Source of the DNA: JBARCX01 sp049794535
GTDB lineage: Bacteria; Pseudomonadota; Gammaproteobacteria; Xanthomonadales; Rhodanobacteraceae
Length of the DNA stretch: 26,134 nucleotides
NCBI GenBank assembly: GCA_049794535.1
Contig: JBARCX010000202.1
Span: forward strand, 1-26,134
Direction of reading: 5' to 3'
This document shows, piece after piece, positions 7,973-15,855 of this stretch. Each line of letters starts with the position of its first letter. The first letter of the stretch is position 1. Position numbers and translations under genes: made by a program. The notes below the pieces were generated by a model. The model had not been told where the DNA came from. It saw nothing but the letters and a program-made list of their open reading frames with translations, and did not search any database.

Positions 7973-8539
7973 TTAGTTGTAGCTCGTGTTTACGGTCGCC
8001 ACCGCGCTCACACTGCCCGCCTTAATGGGGACGGTACCGATACGCCAATAACTGGCGGTTAGACCGAGCACAGCCTGGCCACCGCTAATCGCCACGGTAC
8101 GTGAGTTGTTGGTACCGTTTGCACCGATGGTCTGCCCATCGCTGGATGACGCAAGCTCGATCGCTACACCCGTGGCGTTGCCGGTGTTCATATATCGCAA
8201 GCCGTCATTCGGATCGGGCGTACCACTGAACGTGAAGGTGGCATTGCTCAAGCCGGCGGCGCAGTTGCCCACCGTGAGGTTGAAGTTCACTGCACCGGCG
8301 GCACCACTGGGTGGCAGGTCGCCTTTGAAAATCGACGAGAGCTTGACCGAACGATTGACATCACCCGCCGACAGATCGCAGGTTCCCTCCGAGATCGAAC
8401 CGGTGACATTGACGCTCATAGAAGCTGTTTGCTGCGCTTGCGCACCAAAGCTGCACAGTGCGAGAGCAAATACCGGTAACCAGCGTTGCTTAATACAGAG
8501 AGCGGTCAAAGAGAATCTTTTATTGGAATCGATTTTCAT
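7973..8539 (-). CDS. Fimbrial minor subunit (type 1 pilin family)
   Basis: 188 residues. Signal sequence about 1-36 (WLPVFALALCSFGAQA), then a single pilin domain with cysteines C54 (EGTCDLS) and C93 (VGNCAAG), the motif FTFSGTPDPND shared in form with the adhesin (MTFSGAADPNN), and the C-terminus ATVNTSYN with penultimate tyrosine. The start at 8539 is chosen for the GAGGAA sequence about nine bases upstream; it lies only 11 nt after the usher stop. Its position between usher and adhesin suggests an adaptor subunit linking rod and tip. Confidence 0.87.
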   Translation of the reverse strand: MKIDSNKRFSLTALCIKQRWLPVFALALCSFGAQAQQTASMSVNVTGSISEGTCDLSAGDVNRSVKLSSIFKGDLPPSGAAGAVNFNLTVGNCAAGLSNATFTFSGTPDPNDGLRYMNTGNATGVAIELASSSDGQTIGANGTNNSRTVAISGGQAVLGLTASYWRIGTVPIKAGSVSAVATVNTSYN

Positions 8540-8550
8540 CGCTACGTTCC

Positions 8551-11418
8551 TCAGGTCCATGCGGCGACTTGCGTCGGGCGCAGGTGCAGATGGATGGCCG
8601 CGCTGCTATGCGCGCCGTGTAGAACTGCCGCGCTTTTCGACGACTCGCTCTTGGTCGCAGCGCCAAACCCTTCGTCTGGAGCATTTACCGCCTCCGGCAA
8701 TGACGGGAGCGCTCTTGTGCTGACACCCTGCTTGCATGGCGCCGTGATTTTTTCCTGGCCCGTCGACTTGGTGCCCTTCGCTAGTGGCGGCAAATCCACC
8801 TGGATTTGACAGCTTTCGTCGGTGCCGCTACCCCAGCGTACGGTGAGCACACCGGACTGCTGCATGTTATTGACGAAGATCTGGCTAGCCTGGCCGGTAA
8901 CGCCTATCGACTGACCTTCAGCATCGAGTACTTCGGCACCGAACGGGATGGGGCGCCCATCCGGCAACGTGCTATCGATCAGCAAGGCGCGACCCGCCGT
9001 GGTCTCGTAGTCCAGCCGAACCACCGACCCCGCACGCGGAGCCACGTTTTGCATGGTGTCCTTGAATTGGACGTTGGTGCCTGCACCAGCCGGATCAATG
9101 CCCACGGTGTTGAGCTGGTAAGGCATGAGATACGGCATTACCGCATAGCCATGCGAATCCACCACCCCACCCTGGCTGCCACTAACGCGCGCACCAGCCG
9201 CATCCGGGGCATGAATCAGAGCGATGGTATCGCCAGTCGGTGGTCCAAATGTGACACCTCCAGAGTGCGCCACTACGCTGCCGGACATACCAGCATTTAC
9301 CTGGTTGTAACCGTTGCCTCGACTGTAACCGCCCTGTACGTTGGCTAGTGGGCTGATGTATTGACTGGACACACTGCCCGACGTGCCACTGACATCGTCG
9401 TGCGCCAACGAAACGTTATAGGTAAGTCGATTGTCTTCGGTCGCCGAGCCACTGACCGTAGCCTGGCTAACCGTGCCACCACCCAGACTGGAGTGGTTAA
9501 CCAAGCCGGTGAACATAGGTGCCCGCGGTGCCACACCGAACGGCATGCTGACTGTGAGGAACACACGTGTTTCACGCCGACTGGGCGTTGCGGCGGGCGC
9601 ATAGAAATCATCGGCCGCGCCTGGAATGCGATTGGCCAACGCAGGGTTGGGCAAAATCGAATTCTGTGCACTATCTTTGGTGCGCTGCGCAGAGAGGTTG
9701 TAGTTAATGGATTTCCAGTGGTTGCTGTAACCCGCGCTGAAGTTCACCTGCTTACCGCGACTGCCCCAGTAGTCGCTACGCGACCCTGTGAAGTAAATCT
9801 GCCCATACTTGTCGCCCATCGTCTGGGAAAGCGTGAGGTCCAGTCGACTGCGTTCACGTGTCAGCGCCAGCGGCTGGCCGTGCCTAACGGCATCGCGTGC
9901 GGACACCGCTTCATCAACACTGAGATAGCCACTGCTGGAGAAACGCGTGGTTGCCAGGGAGAAATCGGTGCCGATATCCGTGAGGTTTTTGCTATAGGCA
10001 AGGCGCACACTGTTGCCCGTCGAGCTCAGCACCCCCGGCAACCGGGTATGCGCAAGGGTGCTGTCCAGCGAGAACGCACCGAACGACGTATTGAGCGCGC
10101 CGCCTATAAGTCCGGACTGGTAGCCGCTGCCCAGCGTAACGCCACCGTAGGCGGTAACGACATTGTTAATGCCGCGCTGATACGTACCCTGCAGCATCGT
10201 AGGTCCGCTACCCTCCTGGCCCATACCACTGACCTGCCCGGCGGCTATGTCCCAGCGACTCTGACCCGCGCGCAGCAACTGCGGCGTGGCCGCGAAAGGT
10301 ACGGTAAATTGCTTGACCCGACCATCGGCCTCGATCACCTCGACATCGATATCGCCGCCATAACCGGTGGGATACAAATCATCGACAACGAACGGACCCG
10401 GCGCTACCGTGATTTCCTTGAGCGTGTAGCCACGCTGCTTGATCACTACGCGCGCACTGGTCTCGGCAATGCCACGCACAACTGGGGCATAACCGCGCTG
10501 CGACTGAGGCAACATGCGGTCATCGGAATACAGGCGTGCACCACGCAGACGCACACTATCCATCAGCTGACCGGTGGTGAAGACATCACCTGCGACGAAC
10601 TGTGCTTGCAGCGAAGGGACATCGTGCTGAACGTAGGTGGCGGTATTTTGATAGCGCTTACCCTGGTTCTCAGTCCAATTGAGTGAACCCAGATGGTATA
10701 GATGCCATGAGCCCATATTGAGCGAGGCGTTAATACCTACATAAGCGCTGGTTTGATCACGACCACCACGACCTGAACCGCCGGAGCGGTAAACATTCGC
10801 GTTGTAGTTCACGACACCTGCATTGATACCGCTTTCCCACTGCGAGGGGTCCACGTAGCCACGCGCATTATCTCGCATGTAGATTTGCGGCACAGAAAGC
10901 GACAGCGACTGCTCACCACTATCGAAGCTGGAGGTCGCTCCCGGCACATAATCGCCAATGGGGCCACAGAATCGTCCATGCGCCGGTATGGGCTTGCGCT
11001 CCGGGTGCGTGTTGTCGGCGTAAAGCTTGCGCAGATCCAAACCGTAGGTGGTTAACGATGCCGCATCGAAGCATGGCTGGGCAATGTCGGAACCGGACTC
11101 GGCAACAAACACAATATCGCCACGCGCTCGCCAAGCCTTGTTGACAATGATGTCGCCGCGATATGTCCCTGGAAAAGTGGCATTAGCTTTTTCGAAACGA
11201 GACAGATCGACTTTCGGCGCGGCGCCGGTCGGGAAAAAGTCATCGTCAAACGTCACAGCCGCCGGCGCTGTCGCTGTCGCGGGATCGGCGGAAGATGCTG
11301 CCGCATCCGCCACACCTGGCAATGCGCCGAGAATCAATGCCGGCAGCACCGCCCTTTGCAGGTGCGCCAACAGTCGATTACCGTTCGATTCCATTCTTCT
11401 TGGGCGCATTTGAACCAC
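8551..11418 (-). CDS. fimD: Fimbrial outer-membrane usher (FimD/PapC family)
   Basis: 955 residues. The usher is the 24-stranded outer-membrane pore that recruits chaperone-subunit complexes and polymerises the fimbria. Seen: a signal peptide after a basic N-terminus (LPALILGALPGVADA); the N-terminal chaperone-binding domain with FDDDFFPTG; the barrel and plug region with GINAGVVNYNANVYR, GDVFTTGQLMDSVRLRGA, MLPQSQRGYAPVVRGIAET and GPFVVDDLYPTGYGGDIDV; and C-terminal domains with a Cys pair (ESCQIQV, APCKQG). The GTG at 11418 is preferred because AGGAGAGG precedes it at normal spacing, although in-frame ATGs follow at 11409 and 11394. An unusual polar tail of about 60 residues after the last Cys ends HLRPTQVAAWT. 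Confidence 0.95.
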   Translation of the reverse strand: MVQMRPRRMESNGNRLLAHLQRAVLPALILGALPGVADAAASSADPATATAPAAVTFDDDFFPTGAAPKVDLSRFEKANATFPGTYRGDIIVNKAWRARGDIVFVAESGSDIAQPCFDAASLTTYGLDLRKLYADNTHPERKPIPAHGRFCGPIGDYVPGATSSFDSGEQSLSLSVPQIYMRDNARGYVDPSQWESGINAGVVNYNANVYRSGGSGRGGRDQTSAYVGINASLNMGSWHLYHLGSLNWTENQGKRYQNTATYVQHDVPSLQAQFVAGDVFTTGQLMDSVRLRGARLYSDDRMLPQSQRGYAPVVRGIAETSARVVIKQRGYTLKEITVAPGPFVVDDLYPTGYGGDIDVEVIEADGRVKQFTVPFAATPQLLRAGQSRWDIAAGQVSGMGQEGSGPTMLQGTYQRGINNVVTAYGGVTLGSGYQSGLIGGALNTSFGAFSLDSTLAHTRLPGVLSSTGNSVRLAYSKNLTDIGTDFSLATTRFSSSGYLSVDEAVSARDAVRHGQPLALTRERSRLDLTLSQTMGDKYGQIYFTGSRSDYWGSRGKQVNFSAGYSNHWKSINYNLSAQRTKDSAQNSILPNPALANRIPGAADDFYAPAATPSRRETRVFLTVSMPFGVAPRAPMFTGLVNHSSLGGGTVSQATVSGSATEDNRLTYNVSLAHDDVSGTSGSVSSQYISPLANVQGGYSRGNGYNQVNAGMSGSVVAHSGGVTFGPPTGDTIALIHAPDAAGARVSGSQGGVVDSHGYAVMPYLMPYQLNTVGIDPAGAGTNVQFKDTMQNVAPRAGSVVRLDYETTAGRALLIDSTLPDGRPIPFGAEVLDAEGQSIGVTGQASQIFVNNMQQSGVLTVRWGSGTDESCQIQVDLPPLAKGTKSTGQEKITAPCKQGVSTRALPSLPEAVNAPDEGFGAATKSESSKSAAVLHGAHSSAAIHLHLRPTQVAAWT

Positions 11419-11519
11419 GAAACCTCTCCTGCAACTAAATAGCTAACGATCTATGTCCGACGATCTTCACTCGCAGAGCACCATGCTCATTGGGTGGAAA
11501 GTGCATTCATAACGATGTG

Positions 11520-12272
11520 TTACAGCGATACCGGTTGGGACATCGGGTTGAGAGCGCCGTAATCCGAAATCACTGAGAACTCGGCTGTCACCTCACCACT
11601 GGGACGACTGGTGAGCTGCTTAATCTCGAAGCTCGACGTACCACCCGGGGCAACCATGCCCCCGTGGGTCTCTGTGTCGTAGCTGTGATCGCCGACTTTC
11701 ATGCTGACCGCGGCGAAGCTCACGTAATACGGCGTAGGGTTACTCGCTTGCATAGCCACGCCTTTACCGTCTTTTCCAGTGACCAGCTTCCACGTCAACT
11801 GATTTGCCGCGCTGGCAGGTTCGCCAGCCAAGCCCGCAGGGCGGAAAAACACTTTGATACGCGTGCGGAAGGCAAACTGCAGCAGGTTGCGACCCTCTGG
11901 GTTATCCGACTTTGGCGGAACCTCCAGCAGGTTGAGCCAAAACAGGCTTTCCTTGTCCGTAGGGAGTGGTGCCTTGGTGTAAAGCAAGCGTACGGCTTGC
12001 CCCTTGCTCGGCTCCATACGGAAAATGGGGGGCATCACGATGAACGGCACTTTTGCCGTATCGGGAGTTGATTTTTCGTCACCATCATCAAGCCACACTT
12101 GAACCAGCGCGGGCTTTTCGCCCTGATTGGTCAGCTTGACGGTCACTTCCTTGTTCTGCGCCGGATACACGACGCGGGTACCGTTGATGATCACGCCGGC
12201 TTCGCTGCGGCCGGCAAACATGCCTGCGGTCAGGAGCAGGCCAGCCATGGCATATCGCAATACGTTAGTCAT
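11520..12272 (-). CDS. fimC: Periplasmic fimbrial chaperone (FimC/PapD family)
   Basis: 250 residues with a signal peptide (1-25, ending RSEA). Two immunoglobulin-like domains: the first starts GVIINGTRVVYPAQNKEVTVKLTN with the conserved arginine (R33), and LLQFAFRTRIKVFFRP carries the conserved lysine (K140). These two residues anchor the pilin C-terminus. The short F1-G1 segment (PPIFRMEPSKGQAVRLLY) indicates an FGS-type chaperone, which serves fimbriae rather than thin capsule-like polymers. It lies between pilin and usher. The ribosome site GAGGTGA precedes the ATG. Confidence 0.95.
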   Translation of the reverse strand: MTNVLRYAMAGLLLTAGMFAGRSEAGVIINGTRVVYPAQNKEVTVKLTNQGEKPALVQVWLDDGDEKSTPDTAKVPFIVMPPIFRMEPSKGQAVRLLYTKAPLPTDKESLFWLNLLEVPPKSDNPEGRNLLQFAFRTRIKVFFRPAGLAGEPASAANQLTWKLVTGKDGKGVAMQASNPTPYYVSFAAVSMKVGDHSYDTETHGGMVAPGGTSSFEIKQLTSRPSGEVTAEFSVISDYGALNPMSQPVSL

Positions 12273-12300
12273 ACGTCACCTCAAAAGCGCTTACATGAAA

Positions 12301-12326
12301 TCGGCGGCCGCCTAAGCGGCCGCCGA
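12301..12326 (-). terminator. GC-rich hairpin between pilin and chaperone genes (attenuator or processing stem)
   Basis: Arms TCGGCGGCCGC (12301-12311) and GCGGCCGCCGA (12316-12326) pair perfectly over 11 bp around a CTAA loop, 22 nt after the pilin stop. On the minus strand the stem is followed by TTTCA rather than a long T-run, so termination would be partial. This would favour a high ratio of pilin to assembly-protein mRNA. Confidence 0.65.
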
Positions 12327-12348
12327 TAGGTTTCACAACGAGTGCTAC

Positions 12349-12915
12349 TTAGTTGTAATCAACGTTGTAGACGACGCTGGTGCTGATCAGACCCGAGGTG
12401 CCCACAGCGGTCGGCAGGTACTGAGCCGAGTAGCCCAGGGTGGCCTGGGTCGCGCCGGCGGCAACCGTCACCATCTGGGTGGCGCCCGTGGTCAGATCGA
12501 TAGCGGTACCGGCGGAGTCAGCCAGCTGGATCTCCACGTTCTTGGCGCCGGTGGCCAAGGCATTCTGCAGGGCGCCGGTGGTGGCATCGATCTGCGTGCT
12601 GGACGGCAGGAAGCTCATCGTCGCAACGGTGCCAGCGGCACAGCTCGACTGACCCGGACCACCGATCATCACCTGGAACGGCTTGTTGTGGGACACGGTA
12701 CCGGCCGTAGCCACATCGGCGAGCGACGCCTGGTCAAGGGCCACGTTGAAGTTGCCGCTACCACCGTCGGTGCCAGTGCCGCCGCCGACAGAACAGGTAG
12801 CATCGGCAACCGAACCGGTGAAGGTAATGGTGCCGCCAGTGCTGGCGCTGGCCGTACCAACGGCAGCAACGCCGAGAACAAACGCAATCGCGGAGGCGAG
12901 CTTGATGTGCTTCAT
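12349..12915 (-). CDS. fimA: Major fimbrial subunit (type 1 pilin family)
   Basis: 188 residues. Signal peptide 1-25 (IKLASAIAFVLGVAAVGTASA), then GGTITFTGSVADATCSV with C41 pairing with C92 (SSCAAG). It ends STSVVYNVDYN with penultimate tyrosine. The mature protein is small, glycine, alanine and threonine rich, and first in the operon, all as expected for the rod subunit. The ATG at 12915 is chosen over 12921 because GGAG lies eight bases before it, and over longer forms because they lack a signal peptide at the terminus. The structural subunit is followed at once by a hairpin that should limit readthrough into the chaperone gene. Confidence 0.92.
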   Translation of the reverse strand: MKHIKLASAIAFVLGVAAVGTASASTGGTITFTGSVADATCSVGGGTGTDGGSGNFNVALDQASLADVATAGTVSHNKPFQVMIGGPGQSSCAAGTVATMSFLPSSTQIDATTGALQNALATGAKNVEIQLADSAGTAIDLTTGATQMVTVAAGATQATLGYSAQYLPTAVGTSGLISTSVVYNVDYN

Positions 12916-13563
12916 ATGCATAACTCCATTTAAATGGTCGAATGATGAAATCCGCCGCGAGGCGGAGGTTTTCGTTATTGCCAACATGGCAGCAACAAAA
13001 GTGCTCTGAAGATGCCGACACCCAACCACATCCCTGTCGGATGGTTTCCAATGGGTTAGTTCAAGCGGGCTGTTAGCGCTGGCGTCATCACGATGCCAGC
13101 GCCTGTTACTGAGGTGATTTACCTGCCGTTGTGGATTGGCTACCACAGCAAGAAATCATCACCGCATGGAACATCTTTCGCGTTATCGAAAGAGAGTCTT
13201 CAGGTGCCAGCAAATGCTAAGTCTGAGTTAGATTGCTCAACATAGAAGAACTACTAAAGGCATTTATTTGCTAGCGCGTATCGCATTATTCCGATGCCTG
13301 TCAGAAGCGCCATTTAAAGCCAAAAAGGCCTGAAAACCAGCTGCAAAGCCAGTATCCACTGAGCTTTTAGAATCTGCTTAAAGTCTGCGCACTGCATTAC
13401 TGAAATACATACCATCCGCATGGGTATTTTCTGTCTGCGCGACACTGCCTGCTCATTTAATGCTCAACCGATTAATTCGGTAGATTGCGTCGTACACATG
13501 CTTGGCCATGCTGACGCTTGGCCTGGCGCTCACTGCCAACCAAGACTTGGTTGCAGTGATGTC
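12916..13563 (-). promoter_or_regulatory. Leader and presumed promoter region of the fimbrial operon
   Basis: About 650 nt with no supported gene, upstream of the major pilin. It must carry the operon promoter, but I cannot fix -35/-10 boxes. Three inverted repeats are visible: TCCGCC/GGCGGA with a GCGA loop (12951-12966), a strong stem GCGCTGGC/GCCAGCGC (13076-13102), and ACCGA/TCGGT around TTAAT (about 13467-13481). No short flanking inverted repeats or recombinase gene typical of a phase-variable switch were seen. Confidence 0.4.
13076..13102. other. Hairpin in the pilin leader
   Basis: GCGCTGGC (13076-13083) and GCCAGCGC (13095-13102) pair perfectly. The stem can extend inward by a G-T and two further pairs to a five-base loop. 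It lies about 160 nt before the pilin ATG. There is no T-run, so it could be a leader mRNA structure or an operator. Confidence 0.4.
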
Positions 13564-13593
13564 GTTGGGATTCGCAAGCTCATCCCAGCCTAC
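13564..13593 (-). repeat. REP fused to the 3' end of the RAYT gene
   Basis: Read on the minus strand it begins GTAGGCTGGGATGAGCTTGC and ends CCCAAC. Its GTAG head contains the TAG stop codon of the RAYT gene (13590-13592), so the coding region runs directly into the REP. Confidence 0.85.
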
Positions 13594-14117
13594 CGCTCAC
13601 CGCTTGCATCTACAGCGCGTGGCGCACCTGCCCAGTCGGGTGCAAGCATGCCTTGACGGATGTATGTGTGAATTGACGAATACGGCCAATCGCTCGCATG
13701 GGCAACGTAGCCATGCTTGACGGGATTGATGTGTACGTAGTCGATGTGATGTTGGAGATCAGACTCATGCCTGATCTGATGTTCCCAGAAGCGTCGTTGC
13801 CAGATGCCTCGTTCGCCTTTACGTAACCGAGATAACGAGATGACTTCGTGCCGTTCAATGGCGCGCGAAAATGTCGCTTTGATACGCGACCAGCGCGCTG
13901 AGTAGTTGGCATCGCCCTCTGGCAAGGTCCAGATGGCATGGATGTGCTCTGGCATGACTACCCATGCAACGATGTCGAATGGGTGTCGTTGCCTTACGGT
14001 GCGAACCGCATCTCTTAGCTTATCTACGCGCTCGATCAGTAGATGGCTCGAACGATCTGCGAGGTTGACTGTGAAGAAATAGGTTCCGCCCGCTGCAACG
14101 ACTCGTCGATAACGCAT
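13590..14117 (-). CDS. REP-associated tyrosine transposase (RAYT, Y1/TnpA-REP family)
   Basis: 175 residues, full length for the family. The Y1 HUH nuclease fold is intact: MPEHIHAIW gives the metal-binding H58-x-H60, and HIDYVHINPVKHG gives the nucleophilic Y127. The family marker WQRRFWEHQIR (106 onward) is present. RAYTs nick single-stranded REP hairpins next to a GTAG-type head and are thought to spread REP/BIME elements. ATG start with AAGGAAGG about six bases upstream. It is flanked by a REP at its stop codon and by the 90-bp REP array upstream, the classic domestic RAYT arrangement. No frameshift or missing catalytic residue is seen, so it is probably active. Confidence 0.95.
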   Translation of the reverse strand: MRYRRVVAAGGTYFFTVNLADRSSHLLIERVDKLRDAVRTVRQRHPFDIVAWVVMPEHIHAIWTLPEGDANYSARWSRIKATFSRAIERHEVISLSRLRKGERGIWQRRFWEHQIRHESDLQHHIDYVHINPVKHGYVAHASDWPYSSIHTYIRQGMLAPDWAGAPRAVDASGER

Positions 14118-14154
14118 ACGCCTTCCTTGGCATGAATGCTCGGATTAACCGATG

Positions 14155-14567
14155 GTAGGTTGGGTGGAGTGTAGCGATACCCAACGTGGCCCTGCGTTGG
14201 TGTTGGGATTCGCAGGCTAATCCCAACCTACGGCGTGCTGCATTGTAGGTTGGATAGAGCGCAGCGACACCCAACGTGGCCCTGCGGTGGTGTTGGGATT
14301 CGCAGGCTCATCCCAACCTACGACATGCTGCATTGTAGGTTGGGTAGAGCGCAGCGACACCCAACGTGGCCCTGCGCTGGTGTTGGGATTCGCAGGCTCA
14401 TCCCAACCTACGACGTGCTGCCTTGTAGGTTGGGTAGAGCGCAGCGACACCCAACGTGACGGTACGGTGGTGTTGGGATTCGCAGGCTCATCCCAACCTA
14501 CGGCGTGCTGCCTTGTAGGTTGGGTAGAGCGCAGCGACACCCAACGTGGCAATACGCCGACGTTGGA
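14155..14567. repeat. Tandem BIME array, 90-bp period, upstream of RAYT
   Basis: Plus-oriented REPs begin at 14155, 14245, 14335, 14425 and 14515, an exact 90-bp period. Each is followed, after a spacer of about 16 nt (GTGGCCCTGCG...), by a minus-oriented REP (first at 14202-14231) and an outer spacer such as GACGTGCTGCCTT. Four full units and a half unit are present. The last inverted partner is cut short about 5 bp before the stop of the ABC permease gene. Plus copies have the TAGAGCGCAGCGACA loop and minus copies the GAGCCTGCGA loop. The outermost unit (14155) has diverged most. Confidence 0.95.
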
Positions 14568-14572
14568 TTATT

Positions 14573-15844
14573 TTAGAGCTCGCGCAATGCGGTGGTTACC
14601 GGCAATCGCGCGGCACGTAGCGCGGGAAACAAGCCGCCGATGAAACCGATCGTGAGTGCCCATAGCAAGCCTACCCAAAGCAGCTCGGGGGACACCTTGA
14701 GCTCGAAACTAAGCTTGCCGACCGTACCTTGAGCGAGTGTCGATGCGCTGTAGCCATTGAAGACCAACCAGGCCAGCAGGCCACCGATCACACCGCCGAG
14801 CAAAGCGAGCAACATGGTTTCCAGCATGACGGCTACGACTACCGGCATGCCACGAAAACCGATCGCGCGAAGCGTGGCAATTTCACGGGCACGCGCTGCG
14901 ACGGCGGCGAACATGGTGTTCAACGCGCCGAAGATTGCACCGATCGCCATGATCGAGCCGACCACGATGCCGATCGCCGTGAGGAAGGTACTTACGCCCT
15001 CGGACTGCTTGCTGAAGTAATCGTACGTGGTGCTCACATCCACCTTGAGCTGCGGATTCGCCTCCAGCGAAGCCTTGAATGCATCGAATGCTGCTGGATT
15101 GTCCAGACGCACCGTGACCGATGCACGGCTACCGCCACGCCGATAGGTATCCGCCACCACGGCGGCATCGCCCCATATTTCCGAATCCATCGCATCACCG
15201 GAAGAGAACACGCCCACCACGGTCCACAGCTGACTGCCAAGGCGAATTTGATGGCCCGGCTCAAGTCCGGCGAACTGCCCCGCCGCGCCCTTGCCAGCGA
15301 TCAGCTCACGCATGCCAGGCTTGAAGTTACGCCCTTCGATGATCTTCAGTTGCGGACGCACCGCCCAGGCCTGCTCACCTACGCCACGCAACTGCACGCT
15401 GCCGTCGTCATCCGGGGTACTGCCCTTAATCGGTAAATTGGCGGCCACCACCAACTCCGGCGAGGCGATCGGCTGGCCCTTCGCATCTTTCGCGATGCCA
15501 GGTGCTTGTGGAATCAACGTCACGCTATCGCGGTCGAGTACCGACATCACTTCGGATGCCGATGCACCGCGCATGACAATGGCCGTATCGGCACTACCCG
15601 TTTTGCGCAGCGTCTCGTTGTAACCATCGCCCATCGCCAGCAGTGCAACCAACACGGCAACGACACCGGCGATACCGACCACGATCACCGACGACATGCC
15701 GAGCCGCTGCTTGAGCGTGCTGATACCAACCGCCGTCACCGACACGGCCTGTCTGCCCTGGCGAGTCAGCAGCATCCACACAGCGAGAATGACCGCCAGC
15801 AGCACTACCAGGGTGGTGAACAACAACATCAGAAAATGCAGCAT
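14573..15844 (-). CDS. ABC transporter permease, MacB/FtsX type (second permease)
   Basis: 423 residues. An extra N-terminal membrane span (about 2-26, LLFTTLVVLLAVILAVWMLL) precedes the usual first span (about 52-72, VIVVGIAGVVAVLVALLAM). A MacB-like periplasmic domain follows (about 80-285), then three C-terminal spans with the FtsX stretch FAAVAARAREIATLRAIGFRG. The family couples ATP hydrolysis to periplasmic mechanical work or export of peptides, lipoproteins or antibiotics. AAGGAG precedes the ATG by seven bases, and the gene starts 11 nt after the first permease. The two half-permeases probably form a heterodimer on one ATPase. The 3' end abuts the REP array. Confidence 0.9.
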   Translation of the reverse strand: MLHFLMLLFTTLVVLLAVILAVWMLLTRQGRQAVSVTAVGISTLKQRLGMSSVIVVGIAGVVAVLVALLAMGDGYNETLRKTGSADTAIVMRGASASEVMSVLDRDSVTLIPQAPGIAKDAKGQPIASPELVVAANLPIKGSTPDDDGSVQLRGVGEQAWAVRPQLKIIEGRNFKPGMRELIAGKGAAGQFAGLEPGHQIRLGSQLWTVVGVFSSGDAMDSEIWGDAAVVADTYRRGGSRASVTVRLDNPAAFDAFKASLEANPQLKVDVSTTYDYFSKQSEGVSTFLTAIGIVVGSIMAIGAIFGALNTMFAAVAARAREIATLRAIGFRGMPVVVAVMLETMLLALLGGVIGGLLAWLVFNGYSASTLAQGTVGKLSFELKVSPELLWVGLLWALTIGFIGGLFPALRAARLPVTTALREL

Positions 15845-15855
15845 GGTCGTTCTCC

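Noticed and set aside
9361..10686. Long 441-codon open frame on the plus strand
   Set aside because: It lies wholly antisense to the usher gene, whose protein motifs are certain. The translation is Arg/His/Thr-rich with no domain, a usual shadow in GC-rich DNA.
12349..13146. 265-residue form of the major pilin
   Set aside because: The extra 77 residues precede the signal peptide, lack a ribosome site and are rich in His/Arg/Ser. The ATG at 12915 has GGAG at normal spacing.
12916..13563. fimS-like invertible promoter switch
   Set aside because: I found no pair of flanking inverted repeats around the presumed promoter and no tyrosine recombinase gene next to the operon.
14155..14567. CRISPR-like array (regular 90-bp spacing)
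   Set aside because: The supposed spacers are themselves repeated in every unit, the elements are inverted REP pairs rather than direct repeats of 25-40 bp, and no cas genes are near.
14217..14643. Repetitive proteins on both strands (VGWDEPANPNT and VGWVERSDTQRG units)
   Set aside because: They are translations of the REP array. The 90-bp period is a multiple of three, so the frames stay open without being genes.
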